From Corylus avellana (Eukaryota; Streptophyta; Magnoliopsida; Fagales; Betulaceae), in NCBI RefSeq assembly GCF_901000735.1, contig NC_081544.1, positions 24,110,264 to 24,174,263 on the forward strand: a DNA stretch of 64,000 nucleotides. Direction: 5' to 3'. Position numbers and translations under genes: made by a program. A model generated the notes under the pieces. The model made no database searches. It was given only the letters and a program-made list of their open reading frames with translations, and was not told where the DNA came from. Positions 50,710 through 62,159 of the stretch are shown here, in pieces; position 1 is the stretch's first letter, and each line of letters starts with the position of its first letter.

Positions 50710-51298
50710 ATAAAAGAGGATAAGTACATTTTCTTCTATGGAGGAAAGGACAATAAATGGATCCAAGAATTTGGAAAGAAACAAACTTGCCCTGGCAAAT
50801 GATCCAGTGATGAAGGAAAAAAAGATTTCGATAGAGTTGTTTTGCATAGGAAAAGACAGCAAAGGAGACGATGATGTCACGATGCTAGGGCGTTTTTGGA
50901 ACAAAGTGGAAAGCCTTGTCTTCTCCAAAGAGTCCGAACATGACAGTGAGACACAAGATATCCAGAAGTTGCTTTCCTTCAAGAATGAGAGTGGATGGGC
51001 TATACTAAGCAAAATGTCTAAAGTGGTTGTCAGTGGTGCTGGAACTACAATTCTTAAGGTGTTCGATGAGTTTGAAAAATGGAAGGAGTACGTGCGTAAG
51101 ATTGGCTTTGAAGCTTGTTTTAAGGAGCACCATGACAAGGTTCTTCAAGGGGATCGCCCATGTTGCCGTGTTGACATCCCAATTACTGCTGGAAAGATCC
51201 CAAAGCTTATGAAATGCCCTCATTGTCCCCGCGTCATGGGGACCTATGTTAGCTTCAAGTGTTGCCACATTGATGGTGCTATCAACGGGCTGCATTAG
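50710..51298 (+). pseudogene. SEO: Exon 7 of SEO copy 2
   Basis: Acceptor AG at 50708-50709, then IKEDKYIFFYGGKDNKWIQE; a frameshift near 50775 is needed to enter the open frame containing ALANDPVMKEKKISIELFC, GRFWNKVESL, LLSFKNESGWAILSK and the terminal cysteine motif (KCPHCPRVMG..VSFKCCH). Stop TAG at 51296-51298. It is tail-to-tail with SEO copy 3; 488 bp separate the two stops. This exon is the unit repeated at 61084-61672 with no visible change. Confidence 0.88.
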
Positions 51299-51785
51299 AT
51301 GGCAACCACTCTCTATTCTCTACTAATTATATCTCGATCCACTAAATAATGAGTTTCGTGCTATGATAGAAGTTGTTGTGTAATACTACAATAAAGGGCA
51401 TCCTGATTGCGTTTGAAGTTTGATGCTTTTGTCATGGATCGTATATATGTAATATATACTTTAATGTTCATGTTAGAATTCATGGAGGTCATCTTTGTTA
51501 TGCTCAATTTAGTGCTAGATAATGGTTTCGGGTGTTTGATATATATTTGCATTCATTTTTCGTAGCTGATTTTTCATTCTTCGCAATAAAATTCACGTCT
51601 TAAGATATTTCTCTACTCCACTTTATTCCATAACTGCTTCTTAAATAAGCTCACAACCGAGACTTGTACTACAAGTTAACAAGGACTCTGACTTCGACTT
51701 CAACTTAAACTAGGAACTCGACATGCATCTTGATAGATGCTGTCCTTATTGAAACACTTGAGAAAGAAAGAAGCCACATATATAA

Positions 51786-52444
51786 TTAATGCACTCCGTT
51801 GGCAGAACCATCACTGTGGCAGCACTTGAAGCTTATATATGTCTCCATGATGCGGGAACAGTCGGGGCATTTCATGTTCTGAAGAATTCTTCCACTGGTG
51901 TTGGAAATTTCAATGCAGCAACAGATGTGGACAGTGCGAAGAAGCTTGTTATGGTGGTCTTTGAAAGTGAATTCAAAGCCCTTGTCGTGCACAAACCCCT
52001 TCCATTTGTCAACCTCCTGCACAACGTTGGACATAGTTGTCCCATGACCACTGAGCACCACATTAGATCCTTTTGTCAGCACAGCCCATCCGCTCTCATT
52101 CTTGTAGGAAAGCAGTTTCTGGATTTCAAGTGTCGTAGAGTCGATTTCGGTCTTCCTATGAGTCTTGGAAATGAACATGCTCTCAATGCCTGTCCAGAAT
52201 CGACCTAGGATGTCCAGGTTGTCCTCTCCTTTGCTGCCCTTTCCAACGCACACCAACTCTATGGGAATCCTTGCTTCCTTTATCGCCGCATCATTGGCAA
52301 GTGCAGTCAGTCTTTTAGCAATTTGTTGGATCCACTCCTTGTCCTTGCCTCCGTAGAAAAAGATGTACTTTTCATCTTTGATCTGATCGAATAATTAACA
52401 AGTTATTTCTTGCAAAATGTGCATGCATGAATAATGAATGTGTG

Positions 52445-52483
<39 letters not shown>

Positions 52484-53706
52484 GATTTGTTAAATGAATT
52501 TACCCAGTTATCTATATTTGGGTGAACGTTGGTTGCTATGGAGACAAACCAATCCCTTCTAGTCGATAGATTTTCTTCCTGTAGGGTGGTGAAAGGGAAG
52601 GCCATCATTCCCCATAATCTGATCATGTGGATTGCATTCTCATGTACCACCATTCCTTGCGGATTGACCACCACAACGGATGGATTAGTACCGTTGAAGT
52701 ACCAATCCTCCTTGATGAATCTGATGCTTGCTTTTAGTGAAAAGTATTGCACCGCGTACCATGGGAAGTTAGACACCCAGTACTTAAACTTCTTTTGCAG
52801 CTCATCAGTCCATTGGTCCACAATTGGAATCCATACAATCTTATACTCATCACCCTTACTTATGGAATCATAAATTGACCTGAGACTTGAAATGTCATAA
52901 TTGGATATGTCTAGCCCCGAAATGAACAATAACACATTCTTCCCCTTCACCACATCAATGTTAACCTGTTTGTGGCACACCATTAATTAATGGATACCAA
53001 GAAACTTGTGTTAGGAACGATGATTTCAAACATGAAGAGTAAGACAATTCTTCACACATTGTTCAGCCAAGGGTACCGATCGATAGATACGTACGTAGTA
53101 ACAACATCCAGTAGTGCAAGTGGTAAGATTCCTAGCCATGACCGGACCAAAATATTGACAAACACTTCATACACAAGATAAAAATTAATATATATATATA
53201 AGATCGAGCATACCGGTATTTTGGTAAAACCATCAAACAGGGGCTGCGGGTTGTCCTTGGAATAAATCAGTGCTTTAATTACCTCCATGATCTCCGTACG
53301 GGTTCGAAATATTTTTTTGAGCTCCCAATAAGCCTTTCCCTCCTCTGTGCATTAAACCAACCATTAACATCTCTAATCATGATTAGAGTGGTCCATGAAA
53401 AAATCATCTAATTAATTAGGAAATTAAGTTGCATCCTTGCAAATGAAAAGAGCCAAGAAAGCTGACCTATTTGTTGCCTACAAAGTGTTATCTGCCTCCT
53501 GAGTTTCGTGAGGATGACGTTGATCTTCTGAGAGAACTGGGAAAGTTCCTGCTTCTTGTCTCTGTAAATCGGGCCAAGCCAAAGTAGTGGCCAACCACGG
53601 TCAAATTTAACTACTCTAGTGAGATGGTAAATGAGTTCTTTCATTATTTTTATACCCCATTAACAATAAAAATAATGAAAGAACTCATCCCATATATCCC
53701 TTGCCC

Positions 53707-53739
<33 letters not shown>

Positions 53740-55225
53740 CAAAAAAAAAAAAAAAAAAAAAAATCAGAAACTTCACTTTAAACTCTTGAACTACGGCGCG
53801 TTTTGAGAAGAATTTTCTTTCTTTATCATCAATCGAATCATACGTACCCCTAAATTTCAAAAACTTTCAATTTAGCCAACTGAACTTTTAGTTTCAATCA
53901 ATTTACCAAATCCGTTAGATTTTAAACGCTAAAAGTGAAAAAAAAAAATAACGTTTATACCCCTAACTTTTCTATAAAATTTTAAATTTATAGAAAAGTT
54001 TTAAATTTAAAAAAAAAAATAAAAAAAAAATTGATGGGTAATTTAGTCTTTTTAGGCATTTTCGTTAGAAATTAACGGCTAAAACTAATGGAATAGGGGT
54101 AAATTGATTGAAATTGAAAGTTTAAAGGTGTAAATTAAGAATTTTTTAATTTTTGAGAAGATCTTCTCAAAACGTGCGGTAATTCAAGAGTTTAAAGTAA
54201 AGTTTTTCAAAAAAAAAAAAAAAAACTTACTCGTCGCTTGTGAGGCAACAAAGCTGAGTGGTGCTGGCAACAACAGTGGCAATTGCCCAGAAAACATCGA
54301 CTGGGATATGGGCCATGCATGTTGACAATGCAGGGACATCCGTTGCATAATTGGGGAGCTTCTCCAGTTCAACGATGCATTCAATCACTTCCAGTGTAGA
54401 TCTGATGAGAGTGTTGAGTTCAATGAGTGACTGCCTGTGTTTCTGCAGGGTTGGGCGCTTCAAGAGCACAGACACCCGCCTCAGGGTTCCCATAGATTTG
54501 GCCAGCTGGTCAGTCGATTGGCTCTGGGCAAGCAGCCAGAAATCACCATAGTCCAAAGCAAAAGCAGCAAGAGTCAACACTGCTTTTGTATTCCATGAGT
54601 AGTGTGATAACTTGTTGAGGATTGAGAGTGTTGTTTCGTATGCAGTTTCCTCTCCCGGAGCCTGGCATTGCATCTGAAATCACATGTTTTTTTTTTAACA
54701 TTATTAAAATGTCAATGCCATTAATTAAATAGAAACCAAAAGTTGCCTTTTGGGGAAAGTTAAAAGTTAAAAAAAAAAAAAAAAAAAAATCGTGCTTATT
54801 ATCATTAATTACCTCACAGGAAATGTTTTTCAGGGTGCACAAGGGTGGACTAAAAGTTGGTTTGGGGGTCTTCTCCTCCAAGTGTTCCACGTTTCCTTGG
54901 GTTCCCTGCAGTGATATATATTAACGAGTAATTAATCAAATTCTGCTTTCATTTTTGGGACCAAAAATATAATTATCTTCAAAAGAAGAAGAAATGGGGT
55001 TAGCTAGCATACCAGCACAACATTGTCAGCGACCTGGGTGGCACGCTTAAGGATGTTCTCGACGACAATGAAAAGAGATTCAACATCAAACTTTTCAACA
55101 TCGTGGACATGGGTGGCATAAATTTGATTCATGATCTCGTCGTCGGTGAAGGCGAACAAGCTCAGGTCACCCTTCTTGGGTTGCTGTAAAGAATTACCTG
55201 AAACAGAAACGTCGTAGCTGGCCAT
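51786..55225 (-). CDS. SEO: SEO copy 3: intact sieve element occlusion protein
   Basis: Structural P-protein family of phloem sieve elements. Seven minus-strand exons: 55013-55225, 54813-54905, 54231-54673, 53467-53561, 53214-53344, 52504-52965, 51786-52382. They sum to 2,034 bp, 677 residues plus stop, every phase fits, and no stop occurs; a usual SEO length. The start MASYDVSVSGNSLQQPKK follows a TATA box 87 bp upstream. Residues ~25-320 form the SEO N-terminal domain (YSWNTKAVLTLAAFALDYGDF.LLAQ; LTSDE; exon 5 PLFDGF). Residues ~326-479 form the thioredoxin-like middle (NVLLFISGLDIS, YKIVWIPIVDQW, VVVVNPQG, RLWGM.AFPFT). Residues 480-677 form the C-terminal domain (IKDEKYIFFYGGKDKEWIQ; LLSYKNESGWAVL), ending in CPDCSRIME..ISFKCCH. 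No signal peptide or membrane segment. Intron 3 holds a TIR element and a CA repeat; intron 6 has a GA repeat. The C-terminal exon pair is duplicated at 62160. Confidence 0.95.
52447..52479. repeat. (GA)n microsatellite in intron 6 of SEO copy 3
   Basis: About 16 GA units right after exon 6 in gene direction; its exact copy is at 62821-62853. Confidence 0.95.
53707..53734. repeat. (CA)n microsatellite plus poly(A) in intron 3 of SEO copy 3
   Basis: About 13 CA units followed by 'aaaaggc' and an A run to 53762. Confidence 0.95.
53764..54209. mobile_element. TIR element in intron 3 of SEO copy 3
   Basis: Left arm 'agaaacttcactttaaactc' then 'ttgaact.cgg.gcgttttgagaaga'; the right arm (54100-54209) is its inverse ('aaactcttgaattaccgcacgttttgagaag' on the minus strand). 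Core AT-rich, non-coding. Same end type as 4490-5016 and 9137-11538. Confidence 0.7.
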
Positions 55226-55311
55226 GTTGTGTTACACACAGAAAGATGTATATAATATATATAGGTTGAAAACTAGCTCCTTGGGTTTACTTTGCTGGCC
55301 TCGTCCCACTT

Positions 55312-55320
55312 CTTATATAG
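55312..55320 (-). promoter_or_regulatory. Putative TATA box of SEO copy 3
   Basis: Minus-strand CTATATAAG, 87 bp upstream of the ATG at 55225, similar in distance to the TATA box of SEO copy 2. Confidence 0.6.
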
Positions 55321-55344
55321 GCATGCATAAGAGGAATTAAAAAA

Positions 55345-55520
55345 AAAAAAAAATTAGTATCTCGGTTATTTCAAATTCACATGACCCACATAATACAAAG
55401 CTCATGACGTTATTCACATACTACGTCACAACAATCAACAATTGCAGACGTGAGCATGGCGTTTCTAGATTTGTCCCTTTCACATGCTTATACGAGGTCG
55501 TGAAATTTGTGAAGAATTCG
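55345..55520 (-). promoter_or_regulatory. Upstream segment of SEO copy 3, duplicated at 56620-56783
   Basis: 'cggttatttcaaattcac..' to 'cttatacgaggtcgtgaaatttgtg' is repeated in the same orientation at 56620-56783 with a few substitutions. It lies directly upstream of the TATA box of SEO copy 3, so it may contain regulatory sites, or it may only be a local duplication. Confidence 0.55.
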
Positions 55521-55683
55521 TTCAGCCTCATTCACGAGGATGTAAATATTAATTTGTGTTGAAATTAGTTGCACTCTCCAACCAACAACGTACTAAGGGT
55601 TGTTGTGATTTAATTTCCTTTTAATTTGTTAATTTTTTTCTGGGAAATGGTTGTTGGGGTTCAGCCTCATTTTTATGAGGATG

Positions 55684-55744
<61 letters not shown>

Positions 55745-55900
55745 TTAAATTAGTAACAGTACCTCCAACCAACAACGTCGTTGTTGTGATTAATTAATTC
55801 GTTCAGCCTCATTTATGAGGATACAAATATAGGTCTTGAAATTAGTAACAGTCTCCAAGACTCCAACCAGAAACTAATTAAGGGTTGTTGTGATTAGTAA
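55520..55900. repeat. Three degenerate copies of a ~130-bp segment, with (TA)n
   Basis: 'ttcagcctcatt.a.gaggat.caaatat', '.tgaaattagtaacagt' and 'ccaaccaacaacgt...gttgttgtgatta' recur from 55523, 55661 and 55803. A TA microsatellite (55689-55735) expands the second copy. Confidence 0.75.
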
Positions 55901-56041
55901 TGAGTAGATAAAAAAATAAAATATTACACGTAATATTACTTTTATAGGTTTCTAAATTTGGTGGAAAAATAAAATAGTTGACACATAATAATGTCCTGTT
56001 AAATATAATGCAAATATATGCTCATGGTTGCTTGATTTAAG

Positions 56042-56136
56042 TGACACGACACAGGAATTAACCCCCTTTGCTCAGAAAATCAACCACAGCCTCAACTCTC
56101 TAAAGATGCATATAAGTCTTTGCCATCAACAAAAAG
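56042..56136 (+). pseudogene. SEO: Orphan SEO exon 4
   Basis: 95 bp, the same length and phase as exon 4 in SEO copies 1 and 3, with an AG before and GTTAG after. Text DTTQELTPFAQKINHSLNSL then ISLCHQQ matches DKKQEL..F..KI....LKRQI.LC.QQ. The intron upstream ('ggtggaaaaataaaatagttgacaca', 55964) is the same as that of SEO copy 2 intron 3 just before its Copia insertion (29213-29238), not that of copy 1. No other SEO exon adjoins it. Confidence 0.75.
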
Positions 56137-56335
56137 GTTAGCCACCCTTTTGGGGAGTTAGGTCCATAATTTTGGGTAAGGGCAGATTCCACTTGTGCAT
56201 GTTTAGAGAATGTCATTTTAGGAAGAAATTGGAATCTCCACATGGATTTGCTGGTTTGAAGTTTACTGCATTCTGGTTTATGCAGATGTAGTTCCTGTTG
56301 TTTTTATTTGTTGAGTTGTTTATATTATTTAGTTT

Positions 56336-56500
56336 TGTTGAGAATAATATTGTATATTGAATCACACTGTATAATGTACAGAAGGAGCCTATATATATAG
56401 GCTAATAATACAGACCTAGTAAAATAAGGAAAGATAAATTAAACATAGTAGACCTAGAATACCAAAGAAAGTAAATAACCTTAACATAATATTATTAACA
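56336..56500 (-). mobile_element. Copia-type LTR fragment
   Basis: TGTTGAGAATAATATTG...ATTATTAACA (165 bp), directly followed by GCCCCCCACAAGCTC, whose reverse complement is a polypurine tract leading into an LTR. Internal sequence ends at an A-rich junction near 56580. No second LTR is present. Confidence 0.6.
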
Positions 56501-58853
56501 GCCCCCCACAAGCTCAAGATGGAGTGCGAGAGACCAACTTGAGGTTCGAGACAAGATTGCCCGGGAGGATGTGACTTTGTAAAAAAAAAAAAAAATTTAA
56601 AAAAAAAAAGAAAAAAAAAAAAAGCCTATTATCTCTGTTATTTCAAATTCACCCACATGATACAAAGCTCATGACGTTATTCACATACTATGTCACAACA
56701 ATCAACAATTGCAGACGTGAGCATGGCGTTTCTAGATTTGTCTCTGTCACATGCTTATACGAGGTCGTGAAATTTGTGTACCCTGATTATGGATAAAATT
56801 GACAGAAATCTACATTAGTAGTGAGAAATAAACCCTAAACTAAATAAGAAGGGAAAATAAACCTACGAAGAAAATAAAATAAAGAACATATAAAATATTA
56901 TAACAACGGAAATGATATATTCTAAACATTCAAAGATATTCTAACAATGCCTACCCTTGCTGCCTTGCATAATTAGCACGCTAAAAGTTCTTCACATTAC
57001 AATGAATTTGCTTATTATACTATGAAACGGCAACAATTTTCGTCTTTCAACTTGCCTGAACTACCAGCAAACCGGGCAGGCCTCAAAAGACTAAGCAAAT
57101 TGTGGAAGAGTAGTTCAAACTGAACCCCCTATGAAAACAAACTATTATTCTGTTGATGTGTCACCAACTTCCATAGCACAGGAAATATAAGATCACAAAT
57201 TTGACATTTTATTCGTCATTTGTTCATGTTGGGTTTTGAATTGTCAAATTCAGTGACAAAATACATTCATCCGCAATCTCGTCTACAGAGGTGTTGTGTC
57301 CAGAGAAGTCCTAGAAGATGTAGTTAAGCCTAAGCAATCATAATAGAAGACCTATATGATGCGGTTAAGTTTAATCAAATCAAAGAAATGAGCAAATCAA
57401 AATTCTTTAATTAGAGTTAAAATCAGAATTGAATAAAAATTCCGTATCCTGCACATATCTCAGTATTTGGACCATAACTTTCGGTTCAATAATCGGATTG
57501 AGGTGAAACTAGCGGCATTGAAAATCTAACTCAAACTTCTACAAATATTTGTGAAATAAGATTTTTATAATTCGGATGTTTCCTATGCCAAAATCGTCTT
57601 GTAAGATAAGGATGAAAATATGGACGAATCCTATTCCAACTGGAACTAGTTTTTCTTCCCATTTCAACTACTACTAGGTTTTCTTGTAGTCTATATATAG
57701 AGAGAGCTATTATGCACGAAATTTTAAGGAAATCCACATAAGAATTTCATGTGCTAAGAGAGCGTTTAATATATTGAGCATTAGGGTTAGTCTCTCTTTT
57801 AGAGTTAAAGGTTGTGCCTCCATCACAGATCATAAACAATCAAAGTCTACCGGAGTTCCGGTAAATTAGATCAAGTAGAAGAATTGTTCCAAATGTTCTG
57901 GAAATGGCTACTGCGGTAGAAGTCAAGTGGGTCGCTTGTTTTATGCAAGGAAGGGTCAACTTTAAAGGTTTTGTAAGTGTGAATTTCTTGTAATCCTTAT
58001 TCTTTTATAGTTGATTGATTTCCTGGGTTTAGCCGCTCCGGAGAGGTTTTACTTTTAGAGAGTTCTCTAAAAGATTTCATCTTCGTCACCAAAACATTTG
58101 TGTCAGATTGATTTACTGTTTTACATATTTTGGTGAATGATTAGTTGTATGATTGTTTAATTCCACGAACTATATTTTGCATACACCTATTATAAACCCC
58201 CTTCTAGGTGACGTTTGGAGTTGTATATATTTTTTAATTGGTATCAGAGCAGGTTCACTCTGTTTGGATTAAATTCCTGAGTGACATCCTTGACTCCTTT
58301 GCAATGAATACTCCTTAGTCCCTTACCATGGATTTTGATGAGGATGACCTTTAGATGGCCTATAACAAGCACTTTAAGAAATTTGTTAAATTGAAGAAAA
58401 GCTATAAAATTTCCCTTAAAAAGCTTAATGATGGTGCGCATGAGAAAGAGTCTTTGGTTATTAAATTGTCTAAATCACATGCCTTAATTGAATCTTTTAA
58501 ATCTGAAAGTACTATGCTTGTTGATAGCTTGGGTGCCTCTACTACATATGCTTCTAATTCATAAAGAAAAACTTTGTTTGTTAAGCCTGTGAAAGTTGAA
58601 GAAGTCAAAGCCAATATAGCTTGCTTGGAGATGGACAAAACTTATTGCATGAATAACTGTGTGAAGGCTGAATTCAAGGCTCCTTCAAAGGAACAAACTC
58701 ATGCCAAGTTTGTTCTTACATGCCACCATTGTGAGATTATTGGTCACATTAGACCAAATTGTTCTCAGTTGAAATCCTAAAGACCTTGGAATAAGAAGGC
58801 TGCTCCTAAGAAAGAAAAAGGCGGTATAGAGTCATGTTTGTTTAGATCTAAGT

Positions 58854-59369
58854 TGTAACACCCCAGTCCCATATTGGGAAGATGAGAAGAAGCCCACATA
58901 GAGTGGATGGTTTATAGAGATAGTCATGGGTGCTAAGTCCCACATTGCCTAATTACTAGGTGAAACTGGGCTTTATAATGAATTCTAGGAAAGCTCTAAA
59001 TTGACTAGTCTTTTTGGGGTGATAGCGCAGATGTGGCTAGCGCTTTTTTCATGGTCATTACAAGTGGTATCAGAGCCACCTAATAACGCCAGGTCATGTG
59101 GTACTGGAGCACTGCATGACGTGGACCTGACGAGGACGTCAGGAGTTTAAGAGGGGGAGTTTGTAACACCCAGTCCCATATTGGGAAGATGAGAAGAAGC
59201 CCACATAGAGTGGATGATTTATAGAGATAGTTATGGGTGCTAAGTCCCACATTGCCTAGTTACTAGGTGAAACTGGGCTTTATAATGAATTATATGGAAG
59301 CTCTAAATTGATTAGTCATTTTGGGGTGATAGCGCAGATGTGGCTAGCGCTTTTCCCAAGGTCATTACA
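58854..59369 (+). mobile_element. TRIM retrotransposon 1
   Basis: Terminal-repeat retrotransposon in miniature: 5' LTR 58854-59062 and 3' LTR 59162-59369 (about 209 bp; TGTAACACC...TCATTACA), primer-binding site TGGTATCAGAGCCACC (59065) and polypurine tract AAGAGGGGGAGT just before the 3' LTR. The internal part is only about 100 bp and non-coding. A solo LTR of this family is at 8040-8255. Confidence 0.88.
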
Positions 59370-59411
59370 AGTTGTGGGAAGGGCTCTGCTATGCGCTTTT
59401 CCCAGGCAATG

Positions 59412-59834
59412 TGACGTCCCACATTGCCCGGGCATGGAAAAGATGATATGTTTATATGAAATATACTCTCTCTAAATGGTATGAGGCCTTTTGGGGGGTA
59501 AACTCAATAATAAAACCGTGCGGGCTTGGCCCAAAGCGGACAATATCATACCACTTGGAGCAGGTATGTTACATATGGTATCAGAGTCATAGCCCAGCCT
59601 GAGATGGGGAGAGCGTGCACAAGCCCATGAGGGTTGCCAGCGAGGACGATGGGTCCTAAGAGGGGGTGATTATGACGTCCCACATTGCCTGGGCATGGAA
59701 AATATGATGTGTTTATATGAAATATACTATCTCTAAATGGTATGAGGCCTTTTGGGGGGTAAACCCAATAATAAAACCGTGCGGGCTTGGCCCAAAGCGG
59801 ACAATACCATACCACTTGGAGCAGGTATGTTACA
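59412..59834 (+). mobile_element. TRIM retrotransposon 2
   Basis: LTRs 59412-59573 and 59673-59834, each 162 bp (TGACGTCCCACATTGCC...GGTATGTTACA), differing at a few bases. Primer-binding site TGGTATCAGAGTCA at 59576; polypurine tract AAGAGGGGGTG before the 3' LTR. No protein. Different family from TRIM 1 but the same plan. Flanking bases do not show a clear target-site duplication. Confidence 0.88.
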
Positions 59835-60207
59835 TATATGTATATTCCTCCTCATAAGGGACAAGCTAAGCTTCTCCGAAATTTGTCCCTACCAGCCATC
59901 ATTGTGGCAAAGTTAGTCATATTCGACATAACTGTTTTAAGTTGAAACCCCGTGAGCATAAGAGTGAGAATTCCTATTCTAGGAAATATTTTGTAGGGCT
60001 ATGCACAATGATGAGGGAAGTGTTATCTAGGTTCGATGTGTTTGACAAGAGTCACAAATCTCTCTATGTGGTATAAAAAATAATTTATAAGTCCTTCTAG
60101 TTGGCCTAAATTACAAATTACTCTCTGTGGCATTAAAAAGAAATTATAGGTGCCCAAGGTATGCCAAAATAACAGTTTACTTCATGAAATCTGCAAAATG
60201 TATAATG

Positions 60208-60896
60208 ACTCAAAATACTTGTTTATCACAGTTTATGCGGAATTAATACTATGAAGCAATAAACAATTCAAGCACCAAAATATGTAAAGCAATAAAGTAA
60301 GCAGACACAGATATTTTTGTGACGAAGATGAAACCTTTTAGAAACTGTTCTAAAAGTAAAATCTCTTCAGGGCAAATGAATAACTAAAATTCTAAGAGAT
60401 TCAATTTTCACCACATATGATCTCTCTTAGCACAGCCTCCGACGAACTCTTTAGGGTGAAAATTTGTGCATCTCTCTTCTATAATGATGTATATATATAT
60501 ATATCAGTACATCAAAACCTAGACCTGGGCCCACTAAAAGCACGTTTTTGGGCATAATAGGTACGGGTGTCCGGACAGATTAATTGGCTGTCCGGACAGG
60601 ACCTTCCGGAGCAAAAATAGAGTTTCTAGAAAGCCTGTCCGGACAGCTTGTCCGAACATGGCTTGCAGTGGGGAGAAAACAGCATTCCTGAAATTCTGTC
60701 TAGCCTTGATCAACAGCTCCAATCGTTGAGCGTTTGTGGTCCGATTGAGTTGAAATTTTGCAGGGACGTTCATGACACATGAATCTACATTATGAACAGT
60801 GGAGATTGGATTTTGAGCATTCTATATTAGTGTTTGTGCTCATGAACAGTAGCCTCTGCATTTTGGAACGGAATTTAGCCAACACAAGAACTAACA
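60208..60896 (-). mobile_element. LTR remnant at the duplication junction
   Basis: Aligns with the right LTR of the gag-only element (49660-50522). Over most of its length there are about 5% differences, but its right edge ends in CTAACA and is followed by TAAAG, exactly as at 50522/50527. It thus looks like a diverged LTR fused to the flank of the first one. Confidence 0.75.
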
Positions 60897-61083
60897 TAAA
60901 GAATTTTGCTTACATCAATTATGGGCAGCATTGAAAGGAAGCGATCGAAATAAGTCACCCTAAACCATCATCATCACTCAAGTTTTCCTTGTAAGAAAAT
61001 TCTTTCCCTTGTTTTCTCGGCAACCAAACAGAGCTCATGTGTGTTTTTTTTTTAAAGAGGTTTGACATATTTTGTACAATCAG

Positions 61084-61672
61084 ATAAAAGAGGATAAGTA
61101 CATTTTCTTCTATGGAGGAAAGGACAATAAATGGATCCAAGAATTTGGAAAGAAACAAACTTGCCCTGGCAAATGATCCAGTGATGAAGGAAAAAAAGAT
61201 TTCGATAGAGTTGTTTTGCATAGGAAAAGACAGCAAAGGAGACGATGATGTCACGATGCTAGGGCGTTTTTGGAACAAAGTGGAAAGCCTTGTCTTCTCC
61301 AAAGAGTCCGAACATGACAGTGAGACACAAGATATCCAGAAGTTGCTTTCCTTCAAGAATGAGAGTGGATGGGCTATACTAAGCAAAATGTCTAAAGTGG
61401 TTGTCAGTGGTGCTGGAACTACAATTCTTAAGGTGTTCGATGAGTTTGAAAAATGGAAGGAGTACGTGCGTAAGATTGGCTTTGAAGCTTGTTTTAAGGA
61501 GCACCATGACAAGGTTCTTCAAGGGGATCGCCCATGTTGCCGTGTTGACATCCCAATTACTGCTGGAAAGATCCCAAAGCTTATGAAATGCCCTCATTGT
61601 CCCCGCGTCATGGGGACCTATGTTAGCTTCAAGTGTTGCCACATTGATGGTGCTATCAACGGGCTGCATTAG
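61084..61672 (+). pseudogene. SEO: Duplicate of exon 7 of SEO copy 2
   Basis: Same sequence and same frameshift as 50710-51298. The other exons of SEO copy 2 are not upstream of it, where the LTR remnant lies, so this is an isolated terminal exon. The cysteine motif and AATAAA (61764) are retained. Confidence 0.9.
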
Positions 61673-62159
61673 ATGGCAACCACTCTCTATTCTCTACTAA
61701 TTATATCTCGATCCACTAAATAATGAGTTTCGTGCTATGATAGAAGTTGTTGTGTAATACTACAATAAAGGGCATCCTGATTGCGTTTGAAGTTTGATGC
61801 TTTTGTCATGGATCGTATATATGTAATATATACTTTAATGTTCATGTTAGAATTCATGGAGGTCATCTTTGTTATGCTCAATTTAGTGCTAGATAATGGT
61901 TTCGGGTGTTTGATATATATTTGCATTCATTTTTCGTAGCTGATTTTTCATTCTTCGCAATAAAATTCACGTCTTAAGATATTTCTCTACTCCACTTTAT
62001 TCCATAACTGCTTCTTAAATAAGCTCACAACCGAGACTTGTACTACAAGTTAACAAGGACTCTGACTTCGACTTCAACTTAAACTAGGAACTCGACATGC
62101 ATCTTGATAGATGCTGTCCTTATTGAAACACTTGAGAAAGAAAGAAGCCACATATATAA

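Larger units (their letters stand above)
15351..51298 (+). pseudogene. SEO: SEO copy 2: pseudogene dispersed over 36 kb
   Basis: SEO family, recognised by alignment to copies 1 and 3. Surviving pieces: exon 1 15351-15560 (in-frame TAG early, at MSDE/IMTQ); exon 2 15813-15844 plus 28366-28426 (93 bp in all, as in copy 3, with an in-frame TAA, split by a LINE); exon 3 28568-29019 (open, 452 bp); tail of exon 6 45134-45196; exon 7 50710-51298 (one frameshift near 50775, then open to the stop, ending with CPHCPRVMG..FKCCH). Exons 4, 5 and most of 6 are missing at the Copia junction. Intron 3 carries Copia, CACTA and solo-LTR DNA; intron 6 carries a cyclin-like fragment and an LTR retrotransposon. 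Its poly(A) region (AATAAA at 51390) is conserved. It cannot make a full SEO protein. Confidence 0.9.
57228..60060 (+). mobile_element. Degenerate gag-type LTR element interrupted by two TRIMs
   Basis: A probable 5' LTR (about 57228-58235, start not certain) is followed by the primer-binding site TTGGTATCAGAGCAGG (58238). Gag-like frames lie at 58355-58564 and 58574-58780, with zinc knuckle CHHCEIIGHIRPNC, and similar gag text (knuckle plus GLCTMMREVLSRFD) at 59880-60050. Both TRIMs (58854-59369, 59412-59834) lie between the gag pieces. Same family as the element at 46100-50522, opposite strand, more decayed. Confidence 0.65.

Noticed and set aside
50581..51138. Minus-strand 185-codon frame (repeated at 60955-61512)
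   Set aside because: Antisense to SEO exon 7, crossing its intron border, with no recognisable domain; conserved only because the DNA is duplicated.
51789..52208. Plus-strand 139-codon frame
   Set aside because: Antisense to exon 7 of the intact SEO gene.
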